A stretch of 64,000 nt of DNA from Chitinophaga dinghuensis (GTDB taxonomy: Bacteria; Bacteroidota; Bacteroidia; Chitinophagales; Chitinophagaceae): the NCBI RefSeq assembly GCF_003259435.1, contig NZ_QLMA01000006.1:62001-126000 (forward strand). Direction: 5' to 3'. How positions within the stretch are numbered: the first letter of the stretch is position 1; each line of letters starts with the position of its first letter. Both the position numbers and the translations under genes were made by a program. Below, in pieces: positions 52,436 through 61,640 of this stretch. The notes under the pieces are model-generated. The model was not told the DNA's origin, did not search any database, and worked only from the letters and a program-made list of their open reading frames with translations.

Positions 52436-52468
52436 CAGGGTCGGTTTTACCTGGTAAAACCGACCCTG
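52436..52468. terminator. Terminator of the quinone oxidoreductase gene
   Basis: Perfect 16-bp arms (52436-52451 with 52453-52468) right after the stop of the minus-strand gene at 52475. Between 52176 and here no gene is seen. Confidence 0.8.
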
Positions 52469-52474
52469 TGCTCC

Positions 52475-53437
52475 TTATAATGTAAGCACTATTTTTCCTG
52501 CAGTACGGCCACTTTCCAATTGCAGATGTGCCGCCGCCATTTCTTCAAAGGGAAAGCGATAGGCAATATGAGAGCGTAACTTCCCTTGTTCCAGCCATGC
52601 GGCTATTTGTTGCATGGCTGATCCATCAGACCGTACCTCCATACGATGTGTGAACACCCCTTTGGTCCTGGCTTTCATTGCAATGTCTAAGTTTTTGTCG
52701 AACAATAGATTTAAGCTTATCAGGGCGCCCCCCGGTTTCACTGCTTGCAGGGAGCGTTCCAGATGACCGGTTGTTTCTATACTATCTACCACCAGGTCGG
52801 CATCGGCAACCAACGATTCAAAACGTGTCTGTTGATAATCGATATGCTCATGTGCGCCTAGTTGCAATACAAGATCTTTGTGTTTGGCGGAAGAAGTGCC
52901 TATTACATGTGCGCCTAGTTGTCGGGCGATCTGCACTGCATAATGTCCCACGCCTCCAGCCGCTGCATGTATCAGTACTTTATCGCCAGCTTTTGTGCCG
53001 CCATAGGAGACCAGTGCCTGCCAGGCGGTTAATGCTGCCAGGGTAGCGGCTGCAGCCTCTTCATAAGAAATATTGGTTGGCTTAGGTGCCAGATGGTTGG
53101 CGGGTGCGGCAACATACTCCGTATAGGCTTTACCGTGCCCCGGGAAATTGACCATTCCAAATACGGCATCTCCTTTTTTAAACGCAGTAACTGCCGCCCC
53201 TGTTGCCACCACTATACCAGCAATATCCCAACCCAGGATCTTTGGAGAGTCGTGGTCCTCTAATTGCAAAACGAGCTGGATCAGTGCCTGCCGCCTGCGC
53301 ACCTTGGTATCAACGGGATTAATACTGATCGCCCTTACCTGCACTAAAACTTCATCGTCTTTTATAGATGGAACCGGCAGGTCGGTAATCGCCAGCTGTT
53401 CAACGCCTCCGGCAGCTTGTAACGTAATTGCCTTCAT
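52475..53437 (-). CDS. NADP-dependent quinone-oxidoreductase-like dehydrogenase
   Basis: 320 aa medium-chain dehydrogenase without zinc-binding Cys. The GroES-like N-terminus (VLVQVRAISINPVDTKVRR, LGWDIAGIVVATG) is followed by a Rossmann domain (VLIHAAAGGVGHYAVQIARQLGAHVIGTSS, read in parts). It belongs to the QOR/alkenal reductase group. It is divergent from an AraC gene across 87 bp, the likely regulator. Confidence 0.92.
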   Translation of the reverse strand: MKAITLQAAGGVEQLAITDLPVPSIKDDEVLVQVRAISINPVDTKVRRRQALIQLVLQLEDHDSPKILGWDIAGIVVATGAAVTAFKKGDAVFGMVNFPGHGKAYTEYVAAPANHLAPKPTNISYEEAAAATLAALTAWQALVSYGGTKAGDKVLIHAAAGGVGHYAVQIARQLGAHVIGTSSAKHKDLVLQLGAHEHIDYQQTRFESLVADADLVVDSIETTGHLERSLQAVKPGGALISLNLLFDKNLDIAMKARTKGVFTHRMEVRSDGSAMQQIAAWLEQGKLRSHIAYRFPFEEMAAAHLQLESGRTAGKIVLTL

Positions 53438-53511
53438 AAGTTTATATTTTAACTATGCAAAGTTGCTGGCAATCACCGGCTTGTTTCCAGTACAAATTTT
53501 GGTTTCTCCTG

Positions 53512-53519
53512 TATATTTG
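53512..53519 (+). promoter_or_regulatory. -7 box abutting an AraC start codon
   Basis: TATATTTG matches TAnnTTTG and ends 5 bp before the ATG at 53525. It argues against the GTG at 53519 as a start and suggests a leaderless mRNA. Confidence 0.45.
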
Positions 53520-53524
53520 TGGGT

Positions 53525-54376
53525 ATGTATATCAGTAACTTATTTCAGCCCTTTGAAGTGGAATATAAGGAACTAAATGAATGCCCGCTGGCACTTCATC
53601 GGAATACCTTTTTTGAGCTGATTTATATAATCCGGGGAGAAGGAGTCCAACATGTAAACGACAATAGTTTTCTTTATAGTGGCGACCATCTGTTTCTAGT
53701 AACGCCACAATCGCGGCACCATTTTGAAGTAAAGACGACTACTACCTTCCTTGTCGTGAAGTTCAATGATATCTATCTGCGCGCGCAACAATCACAGGAT
53801 TTGTATAGTAATCTGAATGACTGGATTCGGAACATTGAATATATCTTTCAGCATAATACGCACCGGCCTGGTTGTATTTTGCATCAAGTGCAGGATAAGC
53901 CATTGGTGAAAGCCATTACAGACGGCATTATCCGCGAGTTGCTGGGGGAGCATCCCTTCCGGCAGGAAGTAATACAACAGCTGGTAAATACGCTGATCAC
54001 CATTGTAGCAAGGAATGTATCCGCTCATATTGCAGCGGGCGCTGAACCCTCCGCAGCAGTTTCCCAGGAAATCATTCACTACATACATCAGCACATCTAT
54101 CATCCGGAGAAACTGAAGGCGGAACAACTGGCTGCGCACTTTCATATTTCCCAAAACTATATCAGCGAATATTTCAAGAAACATACGGGCGAAAACCTGT
54201 TACAGTTTATTACAAATTATAAACTGCGGCTGGTAGAAACTCGCTTGCAATACAGTGCTTTAAGAATCAGTGAAATTGCCTATGAGCTGGGTTTTACGGA
54301 TGAAAGTCATTTGAACCGCACCTTCAAGAAGTATAAGGGTATGACCCCGTCTGCGTTTAGGAAATCACGACCGTAG
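53525..54376 (+). CDS. AraC-family regulator
   Basis: 283 aa from the ATG at 53525. The N-terminal cupin-like domain (FFELIYIIRGEGVQHVNDN, GDHLFLVTPQSRHHFEV) is followed by C-terminal helix-turn-helices (KAEQLAAHFHISQNYISEYF and RISEIAYELGFTDESHLNRTF, ending MTPSAFRKS). Probably controls the divergent oxidoreductase gene. Its end overlaps the convergent hydrolase gene by 20 bp. Confidence 0.9.
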   Translation: MYISNLFQPFEVEYKELNECPLALHRNTFFELIYIIRGEGVQHVNDNSFLYSGDHLFLVTPQSRHHFEVKTTTTFLVVKFNDIYLRAQQSQDLYSNLNDWIRNIEYIFQHNTHRPGCILHQVQDKPLVKAITDGIIRELLGEHPFRQEVIQQLVNTLITIVARNVSAHIAAGAEPSAAVSQEIIHYIHQHIYHPEKLKAEQLAAHFHISQNYISEYFKKHTGENLLQFITNYKLRLVETRLQYSALRISEIAYELGFTDESHLNRTFKKYKGMTPSAFRKSRP

Positions 54377-55199
54377 TATGCATTGAAAAGAAACGTTTTA
54401 AATGATTTGCTATCGCGACAACATTCCCTTCTGGCGAGTAATGATCCATCCAGTCAAAGATTTTGGTGTCTGACTGTGGAAGTACTGCTGAGAGAGCCTT
54501 TAAGCCGGTATGAAAGTATTCCGGACTTTTAGTGCCGGCCATCAGACATACAGGAATCGTTACTTCCCGGTAACGTTCTACCTGCGAATCCAGTTGTTCC
54601 GCCATGTGAATATCCGCACGCAGGGTCGGAATTAAATCCACCATCCGCTGGCCTTTTTCCTCTGTAAAAGAGAGTGCCTGGATGAACAATACAATCGCCC
54701 AAATTGGCAATTTTCCTATGCCCTCCACTATATTCAACCCTTTTAATGAAATGGCCATCGCTTTGATTTTATCTCCATTTCGCAAGGCAGTTTCAAAATC
54801 CGGAATCCAACTGAATGGGAAAGAACGGTCTACAGAAATGGGCGGCTCGTATATTGCCAGTTGCTTCACGGGATGGGTTAACATCGTCTCCAGGGCAATC
54901 ATAGCGCCCGCACTATGGCCGAATATGAAGTCGGGAGCCGTCACCTTTATCACGGCCGCTAAATCTTCCACCGCTTGCTGAAGGCCATAATGGGGGCCTT
55001 CGTCTCCACTGCATCCTCTTCCCCTGCGATCGGGTATATACACGGTAAACCTGTCGGCAAGTGCCAGTGCAAGGTCTTCATAATGCGCCGAACTGCGGGC
55101 GGCGCCATGGCAAATGATCAGTCCTTTCCCGGCTCCGGTTTGTTTGTACCCGATAATGGCGCCGTCTTTGGAGGTGGTGGTATGCGTAGTGAATGTCAT
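54357..55199 (-). CDS. Alpha/beta hydrolase
   Basis: 280 aa. The oxyanion region is GLIICHGAARSS, the nucleophile elbow GHSAGAMIALE (Ser), and the strand YIPDRRGRGCSGDEGPHYG is typical of the fold. A C-terminal FDWMDHYSPEGN may carry the catalytic His. It starts with an ATGA overlap onto the serine hydrolase gene, so both are co-translated. Substrate unknown. Confidence 0.9.
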   Translation of the reverse strand: MTFTTHTTTSKDGAIIGYKQTGAGKGLIICHGAARSSAHYEDLALALADRFTVYIPDRRGRGCSGDEGPHYGLQQAVEDLAAVIKVTAPDFIFGHSAGAMIALETMLTHPVKQLAIYEPPISVDRSFPFSWIPDFETALRNGDKIKAMAISLKGLNIVEGIGKLPIWAIVLFIQALSFTEEKGQRMVDLIPTLRADIHMAEQLDSQVERYREVTIPVCLMAGTKSPEYFHTGLKALSAVLPQSDTKIFDWMDHYSPEGNVVAIANHLKRFFSMHTTVVIS

Positions 55200-56716
55200 C
55201 TCAATCCTAGTTTTTTCATCGCTTTAATCCCATCTTCACTGGTGGGGTTTAATTCTAATGATCGCTGATACATATGAACAGCATCTGCTTTGTGCCCGCT
55301 TTCCAGGAGGGCTTCTCCATAACTGTCGTAGGTATTGAAATTGTGGGGGTCAAGGAATGTATTGAGTTTAAAGGTTTCCAGCGACCATTGCTGATGGCCT
55401 GGAGCGGCGCATTGATAAAGAAAATCATAACCGAGGAAGTTCATCTCCCGGTTATTAAAATAGAAATGCGTTGTATCCGTCATATAAAGATGCAGCATAC
55501 ATGCGGCATGATCCGGACCTTGTGCAATCAATGCTTTGGCATATGCGCGTACGGCGGATTGCCTGATATTGGGCGATTTACAGGCCATATTATTCAGCAT
55601 AAGAAATGCAGATGTAACCTGCTCGCCGAATCTACTGTTACCGTTTGTATAGGCTATCAGCACTTGTTTGCGATCCAGGTTATGAAAATAAAATGTAGCA
55701 ATGCCGAATTTATATCCTCCATGTCCCACACTACGCCCAAACTTGGGCTGCTGAAATATTTCCCAGCCGAGGCCGTAATGTCCGGTACCTTCTCCCTGCA
55801 TGGTATCCATCTCTTCCGTATATACGGTACCGTTATTCAGCTTTAGAGGGGTGATGGCCTCTTCCACAGTGGCCATGGACAGGAGTTTGCCACTAAAGAA
55901 GGCATTGTCGAACCGGATCATGTCATCTGCGGTGGTGATCACATTGGAAGGTCCTATGCTTGCCTGGTTATTGTATTCGGTGTACCGATACCGTTTCACC
56001 TGTTCTGCTGGTACATAAACAGAATCATACCAGGTGGGGAGTACTTGTTGTTGCACCCGCAACGTATCGGGCTTGGCACCGTATATTGCTACATAGGTAT
56101 CTTTCATACCGGCGGGTTGAAAGATATGCTTGCGCAGGTATTCCGGGAAGGAAATGCCTGAAATCTTTTCTACAATGAGCGACAGCAAGGTGTAATTGGT
56201 ATTGCAGTATCGAAACTGGTCGCCGGGAGTGAAGTACAATCCTTGTTTCCATTGCTGAAGTAGTGGTAATATGGAAGCATTGGAAATAACGGAATCCGGG
56301 TATTTTTTGACTACCTCCTCATACAGCTCCAGGTTCGGCAGCCCGGAAGTATGTGTAAGCAAATGACGGATAGTGATCCGCTTGAATGGAAAAATGGGAA
56401 GATACTTAGTTACATCGTCTTCCAGTTTCAGTTTGCGTTGTTCTTTTAGCTGAAGAATGGCGGTAGATGTAAATATTTTCGAAACGGAGGCAAGGTTAAA
56501 CCGGGATTGTCCAGTATTCAGTTGGTGGGAGGCATAGTTCGCGTAGCCACCAGTATAGGCATAGACTTTCATCCCTTTTTCTGCGAGGGTAATATTTCCA
56601 TCAAACAGATGGTGGGCAGATAAAGTACCAAAGTATGTCTGAAGGGCGGTATCCCGGCTTTGAGCACTCATGGCGGAGGAGAGCAGGCATAATATTCCAA
56701 CAAGGTATTGTCGCAT
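55196..56716 (-). CDS. Secreted serine hydrolase (beta-lactamase/PBP fold) with C-terminal TPR-like tail
   Basis: 506 aa. Signal peptide (VGILCLLSSAMSAQS). SxxK motif in LASVSKIFTSTAI, YxN in RYCNTNYTLLS, and a His-Gly motif in RSVGHGGYKFG. The end has a tetratricopeptide-like helix pair (YDSYGEALLESGHKADAVHMY). Class C beta-lactamase-like esterase or peptidase, periplasmic. First gene of the pair with the alpha/beta hydrolase. Confidence 0.9.
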   Translation of the reverse strand: MRQYLVGILCLLSSAMSAQSRDTALQTYFGTLSAHHLFDGNITLAEKGMKVYAYTGGYANYASHQLNTGQSRFNLASVSKIFTSTAILQLKEQRKLKLEDDVTKYLPIFPFKRITIRHLLTHTSGLPNLELYEEVVKKYPDSVISNASILPLLQQWKQGLYFTPGDQFRYCNTNYTLLSLIVEKISGISFPEYLRKHIFQPAGMKDTYVAIYGAKPDTLRVQQQVLPTWYDSVYVPAEQVKRYRYTEYNNQASIGPSNVITTADDMIRFDNAFFSGKLLSMATVEEAITPLKLNNGTVYTEEMDTMQGEGTGHYGLGWEIFQQPKFGRSVGHGGYKFGIATFYFHNLDRKQVLIAYTNGNSRFGEQVTSAFLMLNNMACKSPNIRQSAVRAYAKALIAQGPDHAACMLHLYMTDTTHFYFNNREMNFLGYDFLYQCAAPGHQQWSLETFKLNTFLDPHNFNTYDSYGEALLESGHKADAVHMYQRSLELNPTSEDGIKAMKKLGLR

Positions 56717-56959
56717 AACAGCGGGTTTTATTAGGTAGCGTAATATTATGAGATAAGTTATTGCGCCAACAACAATATGTTTTGAACAGGTCGGATTTTG
56801 TGACGAAAATGCTATAACTTAATGTAGAATTAGATCCCGTTTTTTTGAAGAAGGTGTTTGCCGCTTTTAATGGTTTTTTAAGGGGATTTTAAGTCAGGTT
56901 AAATGTGCGGATGGCCTAATGGCAAGGATATTGAATTATCGACCATAATAAAAAAACAA

Positions 56960-57370
56960 ATGAAAAACATGAAAAAGTTAATTGCTGCAATCGTTGTCAT
57001 GATGGCAATGTCTCCCGTTTTTGCACAAACCGCTACTCCTGCACCTGCGGCAACCAAACAGGCGCCTGCTAAGGCTCCTGCTACCCCCAAAGCATTACCT
57101 GCTCCGGAACAAAGAGCAATTGCTTATTCGGATGAATTAAAGACGAAGTTGCATCTGACAGATGATCAGTATAAAAAAGTACTGGCAGTAAATACAGAAT
57201 GCATTCGTCGCAAGGATGCCCTGAAGGCGAATGGCGATAAAGCCGGTAATGGTTTCAAAGATATCTCCGCTTACCGCAAGCAACAATTCCAGACTATTCT
57301 TACCCCTGATCAACTTACACAGTTGAAAGCCATGAATGCTCAGCATGGCGGTAAGAAAGACGCAGAATAA
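56960..57370 (+). CDS. Small secreted protein with LTxxQ motifs (Spy/CpxP-like)
   Basis: 136 aa from the ATG at 56960, which opens a signal peptide (LIAAIVVMMAMSPVFA). An Ala/Pro-rich linker (TPAPAATKQAPAKAPATPKA) follows, then helices with LHLTDDQYKKV and ILTPDQLTQLKAM, the repeated LTxxQ-type motif of Spy/CpxP-like periplasmic proteins. Likely a periplasmic stress or chaperone protein; common in Bacteroidota. Confidence 0.75.
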   Translation: MKNMKKLIAAIVVMMAMSPVFAQTATPAPAATKQAPAKAPATPKALPAPEQRAIAYSDELKTKLHLTDDQYKKVLAVNTECIRRKDALKANGDKAGNGFKDISAYRKQQFQTILTPDQLTQLKAMNAQHGGKKDAE

Positions 57371-57393
57371 AATAGTATTCATCATAGTAAGAA

Positions 57394-57428
57394 AAGGGAA
57401 CAGCTGCATGGCTGTTCCCTTTTTTTTA
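57394..57428 (+). terminator. Terminator
   Basis: AAGGGAACAGC (57394-57404) with its complement (57411-57421), then a T-run. Confidence 0.9.
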
Positions 57429-57517
57429 ACGTGTTTGAGGCGCGATATGGCACAAATTGTGTGCGATTCTTTTAAGTATAATCTGCTGTTTTTTTACTAC
57501 TTTAAAAACGTTGTTAT

Positions 57518-58099
57518 ATGGAAAAAAATATTCTGTTTAAAGACAGGCAACAGGCTGCAGAAAGCATGGCCATCTTACTGCAGGCTTCCCTTATGGATGG
57601 AGATGCTATTGCCATTGGCCTCAACGACGAAGGGGCTGCTATGGCTAATTACATCGGTAAAATATTAAATATTCCCTCGCTGGAACTGTTCGTACAAAAG
57701 CTGACTGATCCTCAAAATAAAGACCATGTATGGGGCGCTGTCTGCGAAGAAGAAGAGCTGTATGAAATGACGCAGATGGCTCCTCAGGAGCTGGAATCTT
57801 ACTTACTTTTAAGGGAAAAGAGCCGGCAGGACATACATCAGAAAATTGCACAGCAGCGGGCTGGCGAAAAATTCCCGGATCTGACAGGGAAAAATGCCAT
57901 TCTGATAACAGATGGTATTAAGTCGGGTGCTTCTGTCGTTGCCGCCATTCATTTCTGTAAGAGTATGCATGCCAAATCAATTGTGGTGGCGGCGCCTGTG
58001 GCGCTGCGGTCTATGGATGATAATCTAGACGAAGCAGACCTGGTACTGATTCCCAACAGAATGACGGGGAGCTACGATATCAGTGATTTCTATGCCTGA
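57518..58099 (+). CDS. Phosphoribosyltransferase-family protein
   Basis: 193 aa. The PRPP-binding loop appears as NAILITDGIKSGASVVAAIHF, with D and G positions conserved but Asp-Gly instead of the usual Asp-Asp. Small PRTase-fold proteins of this type are often regulators or have uncertain substrates. Stand-alone after a terminator. Confidence 0.8.
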   Translation: MEKNILFKDRQQAAESMAILLQASLMDGDAIAIGLNDEGAAMANYIGKILNIPSLELFVQKLTDPQNKDHVWGAVCEEEELYEMTQMAPQELESYLLLREKSRQDIHQKIAQQRAGEKFPDLTGKNAILITDGIKSGASVVAAIHFCKSMHAKSIVVAAPVALRSMDDNLDEADLVLIPNRMTGSYDISDFYA

Positions 58100-58157
58100 C
58101 AGGCAACTGTAATTTTTGCAATTACTTGTTATCTTTATAGCTATACGCAACTAAGCT

Positions 58158-58724
58158 ATGAAGAACACTACCAGGAAGTTATCGTCCGCAGATCAGACTG
58201 CACTGCTGGAAACCTTAAAGAACCGTTTCGAGAAAAATAAACAGCGGCATAAAGATATTCAATGGGCAGATGTGGAAGGCCGACTGGCATCTGCCGCTGC
58301 TAAGCTCTGGTCGCTCCATGAAATGGAGAAAACAGGCGGAGAACCCGATGTGGTAGGCCAGGATAAACAAACCGGGGAGTATATCTTTTTTGACTGTTCC
58401 GCTGAATCGCCCAAGGAGCGCAGAAGCTACTGTTATGACCGGGTGGCGCTGGACGGAAGAAAGGAGAATAAGCCGGCGAATTCGGCCATGGACGCGGCTG
58501 CAGAGATGGGGGTCGAATTGCTGTCTGAAGCCGAATACCGGCATTTGCAGGAGCTGGGAAAGTTTGATACTAAAACCTCCAGTTGGATTATAACGCCGGA
58601 AGCCATCCGTAAGCTGAAAGGCGCCTTGTTTGGTGATCGCCGCTATGACCACGTTTTTATATATCATAATGGCGCGGATTCCTATTACGCCGCCAGAGGT
58701 TTCAGAGGGAAGCTATATGTATAA
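58158..58724 (+). CDS. DUF4256 protein
   Basis: 188 aa. Recognised by HKDIQWADVEGRL, LWSLHEMEKTGGEPDVVG, FFDCSAESPKERRSYCYD and VFIYHNGADSYYAARGFRG, the conserved DUF4256 blocks. Function not known. It lies 58 bp after the PRTase gene. Confidence 0.88.
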   Translation: MKNTTRKLSSADQTALLETLKNRFEKNKQRHKDIQWADVEGRLASAAAKLWSLHEMEKTGGEPDVVGQDKQTGEYIFFDCSAESPKERRSYCYDRVALDGRKENKPANSAMDAAAEMGVELLSEAEYRHLQELGKFDTKTSSWIITPEAIRKLKGALFGDRRYDHVFIYHNGADSYYAARGFRGKLYV

Positions 58725-59144
58725 TTAATATATTTTAGGGAGATGAATACCAATCAGTTCTGAATGTGTATGCGTCATCTGCTTGTTATTAGCGGGGTAG
58801 GTCGGCAGACTTGCCCCGCTTTTATTTTTAGGGGAGAGCCATGCAGGAAAAGAAACTCTTTATCCTAACAAACAAGCTGCCTGTTATAACTGTTATACCT
58901 AAAATTTTCGTATATGCAGAGAGGTAAATCGTTTCGTCAAAATATCGTATATGCGTGAGGGATGGATCACATTTTTCAAGTAGCGCCCTGAGTAATAAGG
59001 ACTCCATCCATATTCTGTGGCTGTTGATAATGGCCGGTTACTGTACATTAAAACCTTCTAATTTGGTTCTTATGATCTTTTAATTTGGCTGGAATGACTA
59101 TTTCTGTAATTTTCCACCATAAATGTTTCCCTAATATTTCGTCT
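58725..59144. other. 420-bp gap with one terminator
   Basis: A hairpin (AGCGGGG at 58791-58797 with CCCCGCT at 58814-58820) followed by a T-run ends the DUF4256 unit. The remainder should hold the promoter of the metal-efflux operon, but I see no clear TAnnTTTG box or regulator site. Confidence 0.6.
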
Positions 59145-60470
59145 ATGCAATTTAAAATGTTGCGTGTTTGTATGTTCCTCTGCCTGGGCTTCTTAGGGGC
59201 GAAAGCTCGGCAAGGCTATCCACTTCCTGCCGTGGATACTATGTATCTCCGTTTGGATAGTGCCGAGCACCTTTTCTTAAAGAATAATCTTGCCCTCTTA
59301 GCCCAGCGCTATAATATCGATGTACAAAAGGCGCTGGAAGTACAGGCAAGATTATATCCCAATCCGAATTTCTCCTTTTCTACTGCCTTAGTAGGGCATG
59401 ATCCCAATATTACGCCTACGCCATCCAATAAACTGTTTCCCTCTCCATTTTCCAATGCAGGGGAGGCTTCGGGTAATATCAGTCAGGAAATTGTGATTGC
59501 AGGCAAACGTAATAAAGCGATTAAACTCGCCCAGTATAACACCCGGCTGTCGGAATACCAGTTCTACGATCTGCTGCGCACATTAAAGTATACATTGAGA
59601 ACAGATTTCTTTACCATATACTTTCTGCAAGCCAGCGCAAAGGTTTACAAGGATGAAATAGACGGCTTACAAGTGGTGGTAGACGCTTATAATAACCTGA
59701 TGAAAGAACAGAAATTCTGGATCTCTGAAAAGGAAATGGTACGCGTAAAGGCACAGTTGTATAGTCTGCAAAGTGAATACCAGGGCCTGATTGATCAGAT
59801 CAATAATACCCAGAGCGAATTGAAGTTAATCCTCCAGGTAAAGCACCTGACTTACTTAATGCCGCAACTGGATACTAATATGGTGGCTGTCGCCAATCCC
59901 CTGAAGTATCCACTGCCGGAACTGATCGATTCCGCCTATCAGCGCCGGACGGATCTGAAAATAGCCCAAACCACTACACAGATCAGTCGCATGAATTACA
60001 GCTATCAGAAAGCGCTGGCGGCGCCAGACCCTACCTTGAGTCTGAACTATGATAAACAGGGTAGTTACATCAAAGATCTGTTCATGGCCGGGATAGCTAT
60101 TGATCTCCCTGCATTCAACCGCAATCAGGGAAATATCCGTTCCGCGAAAGCGATGGTCAAAATGAATGAGATCTCAGAACAGAGTGTAGCCATGACCGTA
60201 GATGAGAATGTGTACAGAGCCTTGCAACAGTCGATCGATGCAGATAAATTATACCAGAAGATAGATCCCAGCTTTAAGAATGATTATAGTCGCCTCATAC
60301 AAGCGGCCCTGGATGCATACAAGAAACGCACGATTGGATTGCTGGACTTTCTGGACTTCTATGATTCCTACAAACAAAATACGCTTCAGATTAATGGCAT
60401 ACAGTTGAATAAGCTGAATGCTTTGGAAAGTATCAACTTCTATACAGGCTTTAGTTTTTTTAATAATTAA
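59145..60470 (+). CDS. cusC: TolC-family outer-membrane factor of heavy-metal efflux
   Basis: 441 aa from the ATG at 59145, chosen to give a normal signal peptide (MLRVCMFLCLGFLGAKA); the frame opens at 59085. It shows the long alpha-barrel helices of TolC proteins (ISQEIVIAGKRNKAIKLAQYN, YQGLIDQINNTQSELKLIL, RNQGNIRSAKAMVKMNE). It forms the outer-membrane channel for the downstream adaptor and RND pump. CzcC-like is equally possible. Confidence 0.88.
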   Translation: MQFKMLRVCMFLCLGFLGAKARQGYPLPAVDTMYLRLDSAEHLFLKNNLALLAQRYNIDVQKALEVQARLYPNPNFSFSTALVGHDPNITPTPSNKLFPSPFSNAGEASGNISQEIVIAGKRNKAIKLAQYNTRLSEYQFYDLLRTLKYTLRTDFFTIYFLQASAKVYKDEIDGLQVVVDAYNNLMKEQKFWISEKEMVRVKAQLYSLQSEYQGLIDQINNTQSELKLILQVKHLTYLMPQLDTNMVAVANPLKYPLPELIDSAYQRRTDLKIAQTTTQISRMNYSYQKALAAPDPTLSLNYDKQGSYIKDLFMAGIAIDLPAFNRNQGNIRSAKAMVKMNEISEQSVAMTVDENVYRALQQSIDADKLYQKIDPSFKNDYSRLIQAALDAYKKRTIGLLDFLDFYDSYKQNTLQINGIQLNKLNALESINFYTGFSFFNN

Positions 60471-60472
60471 AG

Positions 60473-61591
60473 ATGCATACCCCCATGCGGACAATATCAA
60501 ATATGCGCAATTTGACAAGATTGTTACTAATCGTAGCCATGGCAACAGCTTTCGGCTGTGGTTCGAAGAATGAAAGTAAGAGCAATGAAAGAGAAGCTTA
60601 TGTCATTCCGGATTCCCTGATGAAACACCTGAAGCTGGACACTGTGCGAATGACGCCGGTCGTGGATGCCATCACCCTTACAGGGATGGTGGATTTTAAC
60701 CAGGATAACCAGGTGAATATTTTTCCACCTGTAAGCGGAATCGTTCAGAATGTGAGTACCCAATTAGGAGATGTAGTGAAAGCCGGACAGGTACTGGCAA
60801 CGGTGAAGAGTTCTGAAATGGCAGGATATGAAAACAATATGGTAGTAGCAGAGACGAATGTCACCAGCACCAAAAAGCAACTGGACGCTACGAAAGATCT
60901 TTTCAAAAACGGGCTGGCCTCGCAACTGGACCTAACTAGCGCACAAACCAATTATGATCAGGCATTGGCGCAGTTACAGATGCAGCAACGCATCCTGAAA
61001 ATCAATGGCGATAACCGCCAGGGAGTATATATGGTGAAATCTCCTATCAATGGGTTTATCGTTCAAAAGAATATCACTAACAACACCGTTATACGCACAG
61101 ATAATGGCACCAATCTGTTCACCATTTCGGATCTCAAAAATGTGTGGATTCAGGCCAATGTTTATGAATCCAATATCAGTCGCGTACACGTAGGAGATGA
61201 AGTGAATGTGACCACATTATCCTACCCTGATAAAGTATTTAAAGGGAAAGTAGACAAGATGCTCAATGTACTGGACCCTTCCAGTAAGGTCATGAAAGTG
61301 CGTATTGTACTTCCCAATGATGAATACCTGTTGAAACCGCAGATGTTTGCCAGTGTGAATGTATTGAATCCTTTAGGTCATAAAGCGCTGACCGTCTCCT
61401 CGCATGCTTTGATGTTTGATCATAGTCAGTATTATGTATTGATATATCACAGTAACAAGGATGTACGTATTACGCCTGTGCAGGTGCTGGGTTCCAATGG
61501 CAATGAAACCTATATATCGGCCGGCGTGAAAGAAGGCGATCAGGTGATTGCCTATGATGTGATCCTGATTTATGAAGCGCTGAATAGTTGA
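60473..61591 (+). CDS. cusB: RND efflux periplasmic adaptor (CusB/CzcB-like)
   Basis: 372 aa. Lipoprotein-type N-terminus (LLLIVAMATAFGC). Lipoyl halves (VSTQLGDVVKAGQVLATVKSS) enclose a coiled-coil hairpin (DATKDLFKNGLASQLDLTS). Beta-barrel and membrane-proximal domains follow (VHVGDEVNVTTLSYPDK, ISAGVKEGDQVIAYD). It links the RND pump to the TolC channel. It starts 3 bp after the TolC stop, so tight co-translation is expected; a second ATG lies at 60485. Confidence 0.92.
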   Translation: MHTPMRTISNMRNLTRLLLIVAMATAFGCGSKNESKSNEREAYVIPDSLMKHLKLDTVRMTPVVDAITLTGMVDFNQDNQVNIFPPVSGIVQNVSTQLGDVVKAGQVLATVKSSEMAGYENNMVVAETNVTSTKKQLDATKDLFKNGLASQLDLTSAQTNYDQALAQLQMQQRILKINGDNRQGVYMVKSPINGFIVQKNITNNTVIRTDNGTNLFTISDLKNVWIQANVYESNISRVHVGDEVNVTTLSYPDKVFKGKVDKMLNVLDPSSKVMKVRIVLPNDEYLLKPQMFASVNVLNPLGHKALTVSSHALMFDHSQYYVLIYHSNKDVRITPVQVLGSNGNETYISAGVKEGDQVIAYDVILIYEALNS

Positions 61592-61640
61592 TGCGGCAAC
61601 ACTGGCAATCAAAACTCTTAGAATCCTTTAATACAATACA

